Origin: DATLLJ01 sp035537875
GTDB taxonomy: Bacteria; Acidobacteriota; Vicinamibacteria; Vicinamibacterales; CAVVIG01
DNA: 64,000 nt
Assembly (NCBI GenBank): GCA_035537875.1
Contig: DATLLJ010000086.1
Coordinates: 15,444 to 79,443 of the forward strand
Direction: 5' to 3'
A program made the position numbers and the translations under genes. The notes under the pieces are model-generated. The model saw only the letters and a list, made by a program, of their open reading frames with translations. It was not told the DNA's origin and did not search any database. Position 1 is the first letter of the stretch. Each line of letters begins with the position of its first letter. Shown one piece after another: positions 37,473 through 45,096 of this stretch.

Positions 37473-38693
37473 TCAAAGCGAACTCAGGAACCACAGAAGA
37501 GCGGCCCGATCCTCCTGACCAAGCCGCTGATATGCCGCTCGAACCCGTTCAGCCTCTCCACGGTGGCGGAGTATGGCTTCCTCAGCGGTGGCGGCAGAGC
37601 CATCATGGAGCAAGGGCCTGCGAAACCTGAGACCCCACAATGCCGGCGTTCGAAACTCGTTAGGCTGCGCGGCGCCTTGCGGGATCCCGTCCCCGGTGCC
37701 GACGTCGTGCAGAAGCAGATCGGAGAAGAGCGCTACCGGCCGGCGGTGGAGCGGAGGGCTGACGCTTGGACCCGTGGGAAGAGAAGGGACGTGGCATGAC
37801 GCGCATCCGAGGGCGCCGAAGATCGATTCGCCCCTGCGCATCGAGTCGTCGGCGGACTGCCGGGGGACCGGAGCCAGAAACTTCATGAAGCTCGCAAAGT
37901 TGTCGATTCCGCGGCGTCCGGTCCGAGGGTCGACCGCATCCTCCGGGTCGGGAATCGGATCGCACAGGCGCATCCGCGCCACGTCGACCCCGAACGCGAG
38001 TTCGCTCGCGAAAATGGCGTTCGTGATGCCCATCTCGTTGCGATAGGCATCCGCCCCGAAGACCAGGAGCGTCGCGTGCTGGGCTTTCCACCCGAATCGA
38101 CCGACGCGGCGATCGCCCGTCGCGCGATCCACGATGACGGCGGCGCGACCGCTGATATCGTCACGGTCGCGATCGGAAGGATCTTCGAGGTCGAGCAGCG
38201 TCGAATCCTCGATGGCTTCTATGAGACCCGCACCGAAGAGCGGAACCGGCACGCGCCGTGCGATGACGTTGGCGCTCGCAGGGATGACCGGTTGGCAGGC
38301 GTGTCCTGGAACCGAAAACAACTGGAAGAGCGATTCGCCCGATTCGTCGATCGGCTGGAACTCGCCTGACGGCAGCCGGCGGCCGGCGCGCACTTCCGTG
38401 ACGAGACCCCCGCCCCCGACCGCGGGGACGCTATGACAGGCCGCGCAGCTGGTCCCGTTGAATGCCGGGCCGAGGCCCTCCTCCGCGGTTTCCACCTCGA
38501 GGAAGTCATCCAGGCCGAGTCGGAATTCCTCGAACTCGCGGGGGGTCAGGCCCGCGAGCGGCGCGCCCGGCAGGCCCGGTCCCTGGGCCGCGACGATGGC
38601 GACTGTTCCCAGCAGCGATAGCGCGGTCAAACCGACAGCGGTTCGTACACGCAATCGTTCGCCGTTCGTGCCGACGCGTTCCCGCTTGGTCAT
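37473..38693 (-). CDS. Di-haem oxidoreductase family protein (DUF1111, 'thiol oxidoreductase-like')
   Basis: 406-aa periplasmic cytochrome with two CxxCH sites, CAACH (in GPAFNGTSCAACHSVPAVGGGG) and CASCH (in GALGCASCHVPSLPTGP). GLGPAFNGTSCAACH and FRTPALWGLRFRRPLLHDGSA are DUF1111 signatures, and the overall layout is like di-haem cytochrome c peroxidases. The N-terminal segment to about residue 36 is a signal anchor. The start overlaps the stop of the CuA-type gene by 4 nt. The reaction in this family is unsettled; transfer of electrons to or from the adjacent CuA protein is inferred from coupling. Confidence 0.88.
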   Translation of the reverse strand: MTKRERVGTNGERLRVRTAVGLTALSLLGTVAIVAAQGPGLPGAPLAGLTPREFEEFRLGLDDFLEVETAEEGLGPAFNGTSCAACHSVPAVGGGGLVTEVRAGRRLPSGEFQPIDESGESLFQLFSVPGHACQPVIPASANVIARRVPVPLFGAGLIEAIEDSTLLDLEDPSDRDRDDISGRAAVIVDRATGDRRVGRFGWKAQHATLLVFGADAYRNEMGITNAIFASELAFGVDVARMRLCDPIPDPEDAVDPRTGRRGIDNFASFMKFLAPVPRQSADDSMRRGESIFGALGCASCHVPSLPTGPSVSPPLHRRPVALFSDLLLHDVGTGDGIPQGAAQPNEFRTPALWGLRFRRPLLHDGSAATAEEAILRHRGEAERVRAAYQRLGQEDRAALLWFLSSL

Positions 38694-39082
38694 CGTTGTT
38701 CAGCCTGACGTTCGAGGACGACGATTTCGCCCCGCATGAAGGAATGGCCCGCTCCGCAGACGTGAGAGCACTCGAACGTGTACCGTCCTGCCCGGTCAGG
38801 CGTGAAATCCACGGTAATCGTTCCCCGGCCTCGCTTCGGGATCTCCACGTTGAGGTCGGTTCCCAGAATGCGAAAGCCGTGGTCCGTATCCTGACTGCGC
38901 AGCTGAAGCCGCAGCGTCGTTCCGACCCGGGTCCTGATTTCAGAGGGGGTGAAGCTGAAACGTTCTGCGCTCACGTCCACGACCTGCTGTTCCCGCACGT
39001 CACCCGGCGTCTGCAGGAATACAAAGGCGCCGAGCGAGGCGCCGGCCAGCAGCAGAATGCAGAAGGCCAGGGCGGCACGCAT
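38690..39082 (-). CDS. Stand-alone CuA-type cupredoxin
   Basis: 130 aa from MRAALAFCIL; one N-terminal helix anchors it or is a signal. The cupredoxin fold carries the complete binuclear CuA ligand set: H68 (DTDHGF), C105, C109, H113 and M116 in CSHVCGAGHSFM. This is the pattern of cytochrome oxidase subunit II and N2O reductase, except that the usual Glu between the two Cys is His107. There is no transmembrane hairpin of COX2. It is fused by 1-4 nt overlaps to the porin gene before it and the di-haem gene after it. Confidence 0.88.
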   Translation of the reverse strand: MRAALAFCILLLAGASLGAFVFLQTPGDVREQQVVDVSAERFSFTPSEIRTRVGTTLRLQLRSQDTDHGFRILGTDLNVEIPKRGRGTITVDFTPDRAGRYTFECSHVCGAGHSFMRGEIVVLERQAEQR

Positions 39083-40266
39083 CAGAACCACCAACCGATG
39101 CCGGCGTTGAACGAGTCGGGCGCGACGATTACGGTGCTCCGGTTCCGCTGGATGACGTAATCCACTTTGATGGCAATGTCCGGGTCGGGCCAGTACGTCG
39201 CGCCGACGATCCACGCGTCGCGATCGAATTCTTCCAGGGGAAGGTACCCATCCGGCATTCGGTACTGGGTATTGAAGTTCTCGTACCGGACGAATGCCCC
39301 CACTTCGCCGATCGACGGGCTGGAAGAAACTCGATAACCGGCCTCCAGGTAGCCGCCCCGAAGCGAGCGCGCCACATTCGGGTTCACGCCGGTCTGCCGG
39401 AAACGCGCGTCGTTGAGTTCCCCCGCGTTCAGAATCCCGACCTGAGCGAACTCGCCGCGAAGCTCGATGCGGTCGCGCGCGTAACGAGCGTCCATCTCGA
39501 ACAGGCGGACGGGGACGTCGAATCGAGGCTGAAACTCGAACCCGGACCTGCCGGTCCAGAAGCTTGCCCCCGCAGTCAGCCCGGGCAGGCCAACGTATTC
39601 CAGTCGACCTGTTACGGCCGCTCGACCGATGTTCGTCTCGCCGCCCTTCTGGCGTCCGCCTCGGATTCCTTCATTGGCGCTGAATTCCGCAGCATTCAGC
39701 GGAGATCCGACGTAGGCCCGATACCTCCATCCCCGCCTGAGCTCGCCGTGGACACCCGCCCCGACTTCGAACCAGGTGGTAGGGATGATGACGGTGTCGA
39801 CAAAGGGTCGCTCCACGCCGTAGAACACCGGTGGCTCGTGGCGTTCGTTGATGATGCCGACCGGCAAGAGCAGCATGCCGGCGCGAACGTTGAACGGTCG
39901 GGCCAGCAGAAAATCGACGTAGGCCTGCTCGAGCTCCAGCTCACCCGATTCCTCCAGCCCCTCGACGAAGGCATGCTCCAGCTCGAGTTCCCCGACGAAT
40001 CGGATCCGGTCGGAGAAGCGATGCGTGATCAACAGGACGAAGCGGTGAAAGTCGAGCTGGCCGTCCTCGAGCGGAGGCAGCGCCTCGGGCCCCAGGAAGG
40101 GCTTCGTGTAGTGCATCTCCATGTAGCCCGAGAACGCGGTGGCGGGCTGAACCGGAGCGGCCTGGGCCAGAACGGTCGGTGGGGCCGCCCACGAGCAAAG
40201 CGCCGCTGCCATAGCGGCAAGTCGATATTTTGCAACGGTTCGCAGCATTGCACTCGTGAATTTCAT
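39082..40266 (-). CDS. Outer-membrane porin-like protein (phosphate-selective-porin-like)
   Basis: 394 aa with a signal ending near PTVLAQ; a second ATG at 40248 (MLRTVAK) may be the real start. Beta-strand-rich pattern throughout: FSGYMEMHYTKPFLGPE, LDFHRFVLLITHRFSDRIRFVGELELEHA, ELEQAYVDFLLARPFNVRAGMLLLPVGIINE, and a terminal strand ending in Trp-Trp-Phe. The layout resembles OprO/OprP-type porins used as outer-membrane channels. It is the first gene of an operon with the CuA cupredoxin and the di-haem protein. It is divergent from the multicopper oxidase gene across a 58-nt AT-rich control region. Confidence 0.8.
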   Translation of the reverse strand: MKFTSAMLRTVAKYRLAAMAAALCSWAAPPTVLAQAAPVQPATAFSGYMEMHYTKPFLGPEALPPLEDGQLDFHRFVLLITHRFSDRIRFVGELELEHAFVEGLEESGELELEQAYVDFLLARPFNVRAGMLLLPVGIINERHEPPVFYGVERPFVDTVIIPTTWFEVGAGVHGELRRGWRYRAYVGSPLNAAEFSANEGIRGGRQKGGETNIGRAAVTGRLEYVGLPGLTAGASFWTGRSGFEFQPRFDVPVRLFEMDARYARDRIELRGEFAQVGILNAGELNDARFRQTGVNPNVARSLRGGYLEAGYRVSSSPSIGEVGAFVRYENFNTQYRMPDGYLPLEEFDRDAWIVGATYWPDPDIAIKVDYVIQRNRSTVIVAPDSFNAGIGWWF

Positions 40267-40279
40267 GAAGTCTATACTC

Positions 40280-40308
40280 TTGACTTGTTCAGTAACAAGA
40301 GTTATTTT
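40280..40308 (+). promoter_or_regulatory. Candidate promoter of the multicopper oxidase operon
   Basis: TTGACT (40280-40285), 17 nt, TATTTT (40303-40308). The -35 matches at 5 of 6 positions and the -10 at 4 of 6. The start codon lies 16 nt after the -10, and no Shine-Dalgarno sequence is visible, so the leader is very short. The two dyads described separately sit on the spacer and on the -10/start region. Confidence 0.45.
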
Positions 40309-40320
40309 GATTTATCAAAA
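40284..40320. promoter_or_regulatory. Twin AT-rich operator-like dyads in the porin/multicopper oxidase divergent region
   Basis: Two perfect 16-bp dyads with the same 6-4-6 geometry: CTTGTT-CAGT-AACAAG (40284-40299) and TTTTGA-TTTA-TCAAAA (40305-40320). Their centres are 21 bp apart, two helical turns, so dimers would bind the same DNA face. The stretch is strikingly AT-rich in a GC-rich genome. The first dyad fills the -35/-10 spacer and the second covers the -10 and start region, a repressor-like placement. The half-sites differ in sequence and match no operator I can name with confidence. Confidence 0.6.
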
Positions 40321-40324
40321 TTCG

Positions 40325-41359
40325 ATGGCAAACCTGACCCGACGCACCTGGCTTCAGACGACGCTCGCGGCGGTCGCGGGCGGCACGGCCATCGCTCAGC
40401 AGACCGGCCAGGACCGGGAGCGCGAGGCACTAGCTCACGCCAACCACTCAATGGGGACGGTCGGCCGCGTCGGCACCACGGTCTTCGACCCTTCGGTCTA
40501 CCTTCGCGCCTGGAACTTCTCCAACCTGCCGGGCCCGGAGCGCGACAAGTTCTATCGGGAGACCCCCCGGCCGGATGGCACGCTGCTGCGGGACTACGAG
40601 TTCTATTCGGTCGACCGCGAGATCGAGATTGCTCCGGGCGTCTTCTTTCCGGCATGGACCTATAACGGGCAGGTGCCAGGGCCGACCATCCGCGCGACCG
40701 AAGGCGATCGGGTCAGGGTCACCTTCGTCAACCAGAGCGCACATCCCCATTCGATTCATTTCCACGGCTGGCATCCGCCGGCCATGGACGGCGCGCTGCC
40801 CGATCAGCAGGTGCTCCCCGGCGAGCGTTTCGTGTACGAGTTCGATGCCGAACCGTTCGGGCTTCACCTGTACCACTGCCACACGGTGCCGCTGAAGCGT
40901 CACCTCCATAAGGGTCTGTACGGCGCGTTCATGATCGACCCCCGTGAAAGCCGTCCGCCGGCGGACGAAATGGTCATGGTGATGAACGCGTTCGACACGA
41001 ACTTCGACGTGGAAAACGAAGTGTATGCGGTGAACACCGTTGCCAACGCGTACATGCACGACCCGATCAGGGTGCAGGTCGGTCGGCTGGTTCGGATCTA
41101 TCTCATCAATCTGACCGAGTTCGATCTGATCAACAGCTTTCACCTCCACGGCATGTTTTTCGACGTTTTCCGGACGGGAACGCGTGGGGCGAAGGCCGAG
41201 CACACCGACACGGTCATGCTGTGTCAGGGCGAGCGCGCGATTCTCGAGACGACGTTCCGATATCCGGGCGACTTCATGTTCCACGCGCACCAGAGCGAGT
41301 TTGCCGAGTTGGGCTGGATGGGACTGTTCAGGGCGGAGGCTGCAAGCCGTGACACGTAA
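40325..41359 (+). CDS. Two-domain multicopper oxidase, Tat-exported
   Basis: 344 aa from the ATG of MANLTRRTWL; the Tat motif TRRTWLQ starts at residue 5. Copper motifs are complete: HSIHFHGW (H145, H147), HLYHCH (H184, C185, H186) and KRHLH in domain 1; HLHG (H273, H275) and FHAHQ (H320, H322) in domain 2. The type 1 Cys lies only in domain 1, as in nitrite-reductase-like two-domain enzymes. Natural substrates could be metal ions or small phenols. The ZIP transporter gene overlaps it by 11 nt, which points to a metal-related substrate. Confidence 0.88.
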   Translation: MANLTRRTWLQTTLAAVAGGTAIAQQTGQDREREALAHANHSMGTVGRVGTTVFDPSVYLRAWNFSNLPGPERDKFYRETPRPDGTLLRDYEFYSVDREIEIAPGVFFPAWTYNGQVPGPTIRATEGDRVRVTFVNQSAHPHSIHFHGWHPPAMDGALPDQQVLPGERFVYEFDAEPFGLHLYHCHTVPLKRHLHKGLYGAFMIDPRESRPPADEMVMVMNAFDTNFDVENEVYAVNTVANAYMHDPIRVQVGRLVRIYLINLTEFDLINSFHLHGMFFDVFRTGTRGAKAEHTDTVMLCQGERAILETTFRYPGDFMFHAHQSEFAELGWMGLFRAEAASRDT

Positions 41360-42557
41360 CGGGACCGTTCTTCCACCAGGGAGGGTGCAGCGGTGGCTCA
41401 CGGGCCTCGCGCCGCTGGCGCTGCTCGCCGCGCTCATCGGCGGCCTCGTCTGGTGGGGGCCTGGAAATGCTCTCCGCGGCGACGGTTATCCACCCGTCGA
41501 GAGGCTGACTTTCCAGCGCGTCGAGCTGACGACGGACGGCATTGTCGTTCACGTGCTCAACGATGGGCCCGATGCGGTGCAGATAGCGCAGGTGCAGGTC
41601 GATGACGCCTACTGGATGTTCACGGCAGACAACCGCACGGCGCTTTCACACCTTGCGCGAACGACGCTGTCCATCCCGTACCCGTGGGTACACGGCGAAG
41701 CCCATGTCGTCCGGCTCGTGACGTCGACCGGGGCGACCTTCGACCACGAGATCGCCGTTGCGGTACCTACGCCGCAAGCCAACGTGAAGAGCCTGGGTCT
41801 GTTCACGCTCATGGGCGTGTACGTCGGCGTTGTCCCCGTGGCAATCGGACTTCTGTGGTTTCCCCTCGTGTCACAGATGAGCCGACGAGGCCTCGATTTC
41901 GTGCTGGCCCTCACGATAGGCCTCCTGTTGTTTCTCCTGCTCGACGCGGTCGGGGAAGGGCTGTCGGTCGCTGGAACGATGCCAGGTTCTTTTCAGGGCG
42001 CGACGTTGTTCGCGTTCGGCGCGCTGGCGGCCTACCTGGCACTCGAGGGTCTCGGACAATGGCTCCGCGCGCGGCGCGAACGGGCGAAGGCGGCACCGTC
42101 AACCGAGTGGGTGCTGGCGTTGCTCATCGCGGTCGGGATCGGCCTCCACAACTTCGGGGAGGGGCTTGCCATCGGGGCGGCCTTCGCCCTCGGCGAAGCG
42201 GCGCTCGGGACGCTGCTCGTCATCGGGTTCACACTGCACAACACAACGGAGGGGCTGGCCATCGTTGCACCGCTGGCTCGCGAACGTGTGCGCCTCGCAG
42301 ACCTCGTCAAACTCGGGTTGATTGGAGGGGTGCCGACGATCGCCGGGGCGTGGCTGGGCGGGCTGGTGTACTCGCCGGTGTGGTCGGTGCTCTTTCTCGC
42401 CATCGGGGCCGGAGCCATCGCTCAAGTCATCCTGCAGATCGGGACGCAGACGGCCCGGGATCTGCCGCTGATGCGATTTCTTGCGACGGGGCACGTGATG
42501 GCCGGCCTGTTCGCCGGGTTTGCCGTGATGTATGCCACCGGGATGCTGGTTGGATGA
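41349..42557 (+). CDS. ZIP-family metal transporter with N-terminal periplasmic beta domain
   Basis: 402 aa from GTG 41349, inside the oxidase gene. Residues 17-36 form a first helix, and residues about 50-140 form a soluble beta-rich domain (LTFQRVELTTDGIVVHVLND, AQVQVDDAYWMF), which ordinary ZIPs lack. The transport part has the two binuclear metal-site motifs HNFGEG (267-272) and HNTTEG (297-302). GVYVGVVPVAIGLLWFPLV and later helices complete the fold. ZIPs usually bring divalent Zn, Fe or Mn into the cytoplasm. The stop overlaps the start of the cupredoxin gene by 4 nt. Confidence 0.88.
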   Translation: MTRNGTVLPPGRVQRWLTGLAPLALLAALIGGLVWWGPGNALRGDGYPPVERLTFQRVELTTDGIVVHVLNDGPDAVQIAQVQVDDAYWMFTADNRTALSHLARTTLSIPYPWVHGEAHVVRLVTSTGATFDHEIAVAVPTPQANVKSLGLFTLMGVYVGVVPVAIGLLWFPLVSQMSRRGLDFVLALTIGLLLFLLLDAVGEGLSVAGTMPGSFQGATLFAFGALAAYLALEGLGQWLRARRERAKAAPSTEWVLALLIAVGIGLHNFGEGLAIGAAFALGEAALGTLLVIGFTLHNTTEGLAIVAPLARERVRLADLVKLGLIGGVPTIAGAWLGGLVYSPVWSVLFLAIGAGAIAQVILQIGTQTARDLPLMRFLATGHVMAGLFAGFAVMYATGMLVG

Positions 42558-42991
42558 ACATGCCGCACCTGCCGAAACTCGTGAGGAGAATGACGGACGC
42601 GGGCGGTAAGACGCGCGCGATGCTGGTGTTTGCGGCATTCTCGGTCGTGGCCGGCGCCGCGCTGATTCCCGTCATCGCCAACCCGCGATCCGCCGCGCGG
42701 GAAATCGTGCTCGAGACGCGGAACATGACGTTCTACCTCGAGGGCTCGGACGTCCCGAATCCGACGCTCGTCGTCAAACGCGGCGAAGAGGTTCGTGTCA
42801 TCGTGCGGAATCAGGAGCCGGGTATTACGCACGCGTTTGAGGTTGCGTCGCTGGCCGCGGCGATCGAACAGATTCAGCCGGGATCGACGGCCAGTCTGTC
42901 GTTCCGGGTGCCTGATACAGCCGGTCGCCACGAATACGTCTGCCTCCCGCATGCCAGGATGATGCGGGGCGTGCTGCTCGTCACCGAGTGA
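42554..42991 (+). CDS. Membrane-anchored type 1 cupredoxin
   Basis: 145 aa. Residues 22-42 form an N-terminal helix. The cupredoxin domain has the blue-copper ligands H93 (GITHAFEV), C130 and H133 (YVCLPHARMM), and M136 or M137. The loop C-x-x-H-x-x-M is as short as in plastocyanin-like electron carriers. It is the third gene of the oxidase-ZIP-cupredoxin unit, and its start lies within the ZIP stop (ATGA). It is a plausible electron partner or copper donor of the oxidase. Confidence 0.85.
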   Translation: MNMPHLPKLVRRMTDAGGKTRAMLVFAAFSVVAGAALIPVIANPRSAAREIVLETRNMTFYLEGSDVPNPTLVVKRGEEVRVIVRNQEPGITHAFEVASLAAAIEQIQPGSTASLSFRVPDTAGRHEYVCLPHARMMRGVLLVTE

Positions 42992-43143
42992 CCGTTCCGG
43001 TCGAATCGGTCGCATCCATCGTCGACCACCACAAACGCCCCGTCCATACACGAGACTCCTCGGACATTTATACTGAGGGGATGCGTGCACGCTGGATATC
43101 CTTGTGACTGTACCCAAGGCCGAGTCCAGCGGGGAGGGCGATC

Positions 43144-43287
43144 GTGGAAAAAGACGTGGTGTGCGGAATGCAGGTCGACCCGGCGAAGGCTGCCGGGATG
43201 AGTCAGCTGGACGGCAAGACGTATTACTTCTGCTCGAAGGTCTGCAAGACGCGGTTCGATGCGAGCCCGGAGAAGTACACCAAGTAA
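43144..43287 (+). CDS. Small YHS/TRASH-domain metal-binding protein (47 aa)
   Basis: GTG start with GGGGAGGG about 8 nt upstream. The whole protein is one YHS domain: KDVVCGMQVDP at the start, then GKTYYFCSKVCKTRFDASPEKY. Cys7, Cys31 and Cys35 are the expected metal ligands. Such domains occur in copper ATPases, in mercury or copper chaperone-like proteins and as short stand-alone peptides. It sits between the cupredoxin gene and a convergent outer-membrane protein gene. It lacks a signal sequence, so it is cytoplasmic. Confidence 0.85.
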   Translation: MEKDVVCGMQVDPAKAAGMSQLDGKTYYFCSKVCKTRFDASPEKYTK

Positions 43288-43316
43288 GACGACGGGATGA
43301 CGAGGGTTGGTGGTCC

Positions 43317-44603
43317 CTACTGCGTCGCGGCGCCGCCGGGCCGCATGACGGTCATCGGCTGGGCCATCCGCATGTTCCACATGCGTCCTCTGGCGGAAGG
43401 GATCCGGAGCCGGAAGAACACCTGAAGGGAGAGCGGATGTGAGTCATAGGAGGGCTCGAGCACTTCGGGTACCGCGTAGAACGTGATGGCGGCACCCAGG
43501 CCGCCTTCGAACCCGCGCACGCGCAGGAAATCCCGAACGGCCCCGAATGTGAACGCGCCGACCGTGTCGACTCGATCGTGCTCGACCGACGCGGCTCCTT
43601 CCGTGCCGAGAAGTTTGGCCGTTTCCACCTGCAGCACTTCGACTCTGCTGAAGAGCGACGTCAATCCCCTGTGTCGATTAATTTCACCAAACGTCGCGTG
43701 ACGATTTCCATGGTCGGTCACGTTGAGCCCCCAGCCGCCGGCAACGGCTGTGAAGTCGTCGCCGGCGCGCTCGAGCCAGGCCCCTGACACGGTGGTCCGC
43801 TCGACGTCACCCGGTTCGAGCGCCTCGGGGTCGTTCAGATGACCGGTCGAGACCTGAAACTCCCAGCGGTCGTCGGGGCGGAACCACAGCCGTCCCGAGA
43901 CCGAGTCGAGCTGGCCAAAATCGAAGTCCCAGCGGTGTTCGTCAGGTTCGCGGCCGTTGAAAACGGAGCCTTCGACGGTCCACCGTCCGTGGTCGACCGC
44001 AGCGGTCACGACGCCGAAGGCGATGTGAGTCGAGTCGAAGGTGTGATGCCCGAGCGGCGCAAATGGGACCTCGGCCGCTGACGGGCGGTGCATGAAGGCG
44101 ACCGGACCCAGCGCCGGTTCGCCGGCCGGGCCGCCTGCCACGGTGAACGCCGTACGGTCGCTCAGGGAGAGTCGCCAGACGCCGGCGATCTCCATGAACA
44201 GGTCGTGCGGGTGCTGGTGATCGATGAGCGGCGCGTCGTCCACCACCTCACCGGATTGAAAGAGTTCCCGGTAGCCGTCCTTCCCATGTGCCGCGGCTTC
44301 CAGGCTGAGCATTCCCGTCACCGTGAACAGGCCGCGTGAAGTGTTGCGGCTCGCCATGCCCATCCACCAGTGCGGGACGGCGAACTCGTCCCCGCCCCGG
44401 AGGCCACCCTGATGGTTGTACGCGGGAAAGACAACGCCGTCCTGCATGAACTGCCAGGTGGTTCCCATCGCCATGTTCATATGCTGGCTGTGGTCCTCCT
44501 GAGTGGCTGGAGCGTCTTGAGCCGATGCCGGCGTCGACAACACGAAGCTCGCAACGATGACGAACAGAGCAAGGAGCACCCGATGGCGCCGGAGCGAAGT
44601 CAT
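43317..44603 (-). CDS. Outer-membrane beta-barrel protein of the metal island, unknown function
   Basis: 428 aa. The signal sequence ends near PASAQD, and the next residues are His/Met-rich (DHSQHMNMAMG), suggestive of metal contact. The remainder is beta-rich with many His and Trp residues: LIDHQHPHDLFMEIAGVWR, FMHRPSAAEVPFAPLGHHTFDSTHIAFGVV, WRWDFDFG-like strands and LSLQVFFRLRIP. No family name is recognised, but similar proteins accompany copper-resistance genes in other bacteria as far as I recall. It is convergent with the YHS gene. Confidence 0.7.
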   Translation of the reverse strand: MTSLRRHRVLLALFVIVASFVLSTPASAQDAPATQEDHSQHMNMAMGTTWQFMQDGVVFPAYNHQGGLRGGDEFAVPHWWMGMASRNTSRGLFTVTGMLSLEAAAHGKDGYRELFQSGEVVDDAPLIDHQHPHDLFMEIAGVWRLSLSDRTAFTVAGGPAGEPALGPVAFMHRPSAAEVPFAPLGHHTFDSTHIAFGVVTAAVDHGRWTVEGSVFNGREPDEHRWDFDFGQLDSVSGRLWFRPDDRWEFQVSTGHLNDPEALEPGDVERTTVSGAWLERAGDDFTAVAGGWGLNVTDHGNRHATFGEINRHRGLTSLFSRVEVLQVETAKLLGTEGAASVEHDRVDTVGAFTFGAVRDFLRVRGFEGGLGAAITFYAVPEVLEPSYDSHPLSLQVFFRLRIPSARGRMWNMRMAQPMTVMRPGGAATQ

Positions 44604-44684
44604 GACGTTCCTCCATCAGCGACACACGTCGAACCAGGCGCGACCGGACTGGTCACGCCGCCCGTCAGAACTGGTGAACGGTGG

Positions 44685-45068
44685 CTAGATGCGAAGAGGA
44701 GAACGCCGCGGCGGGGTTGTGAGGCCAGGTGGAGAACCTGAATCGGATTCAGGTCGCGCGGACATCAACCAGGGTGTGTGGGGGACTCGGTCGATAACCG
44801 CCGGCAGGTCCGGCGACTCGAGGGGTCTGGCCGTCGAACTGCCGTGTGATACATCGAAAGCGATCACCCCGTCGTGATCGTGACCACATCGTTGCTGGCG
44901 AGGCGAATGGTGCTCGCGGCGGGTTGGAGACGCTTGATGGTCGTGACCCGATGGACTCTCGTGGAGCATTCGGGGTGCGGTTTCGCACTCCGTCAGGCAC
45001 TCGGCAGCCAAGAGGGGAGCCGCTCCGATCGTCAGGCTCACCAATAGAGCCGTCAGCGGGCGAATCAT
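44685..45068 (-). CDS. Second His-rich secreted small protein
   Basis: 127 aa from MIRPLTALLVS, with a signal sequence ending at LLAAE. Cys-containing ECLTECETAP is followed by a His-rich stretch (SGHDHQASPTRREHHS, then RCGHDHDG). The C-terminus is basic and Pro-rich (TTPPRRSPLRI). It resembles the small His-rich proteins found next to metal-linked TonB receptors; no family name is known to me. It lies 28 nt downstream of the TonB receptor gene on the same strand. The upstream frame extension overlaps the receptor gene and is excluded. Confidence 0.65.
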   Translation of the reverse strand: MIRPLTALLVSLTIGAAPLLAAECLTECETAPRMLHESPSGHDHQASPTRREHHSPRQQRCGHDHDGVIAFDVSHGSSTARPLESPDLPAVIDRVPHTPWLMSARPESDSGSPPGLTTPPRRSPLRI

Positions 45069-45096
45069 CTCTGGCGATCGTAACACGGGATCACAA

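Noticed and set aside
40305..40320. FNR-type box
   Set aside because: It reads TTGAT-TT-ATCAA, with only 2 nt between half-sites; FNR needs 4.
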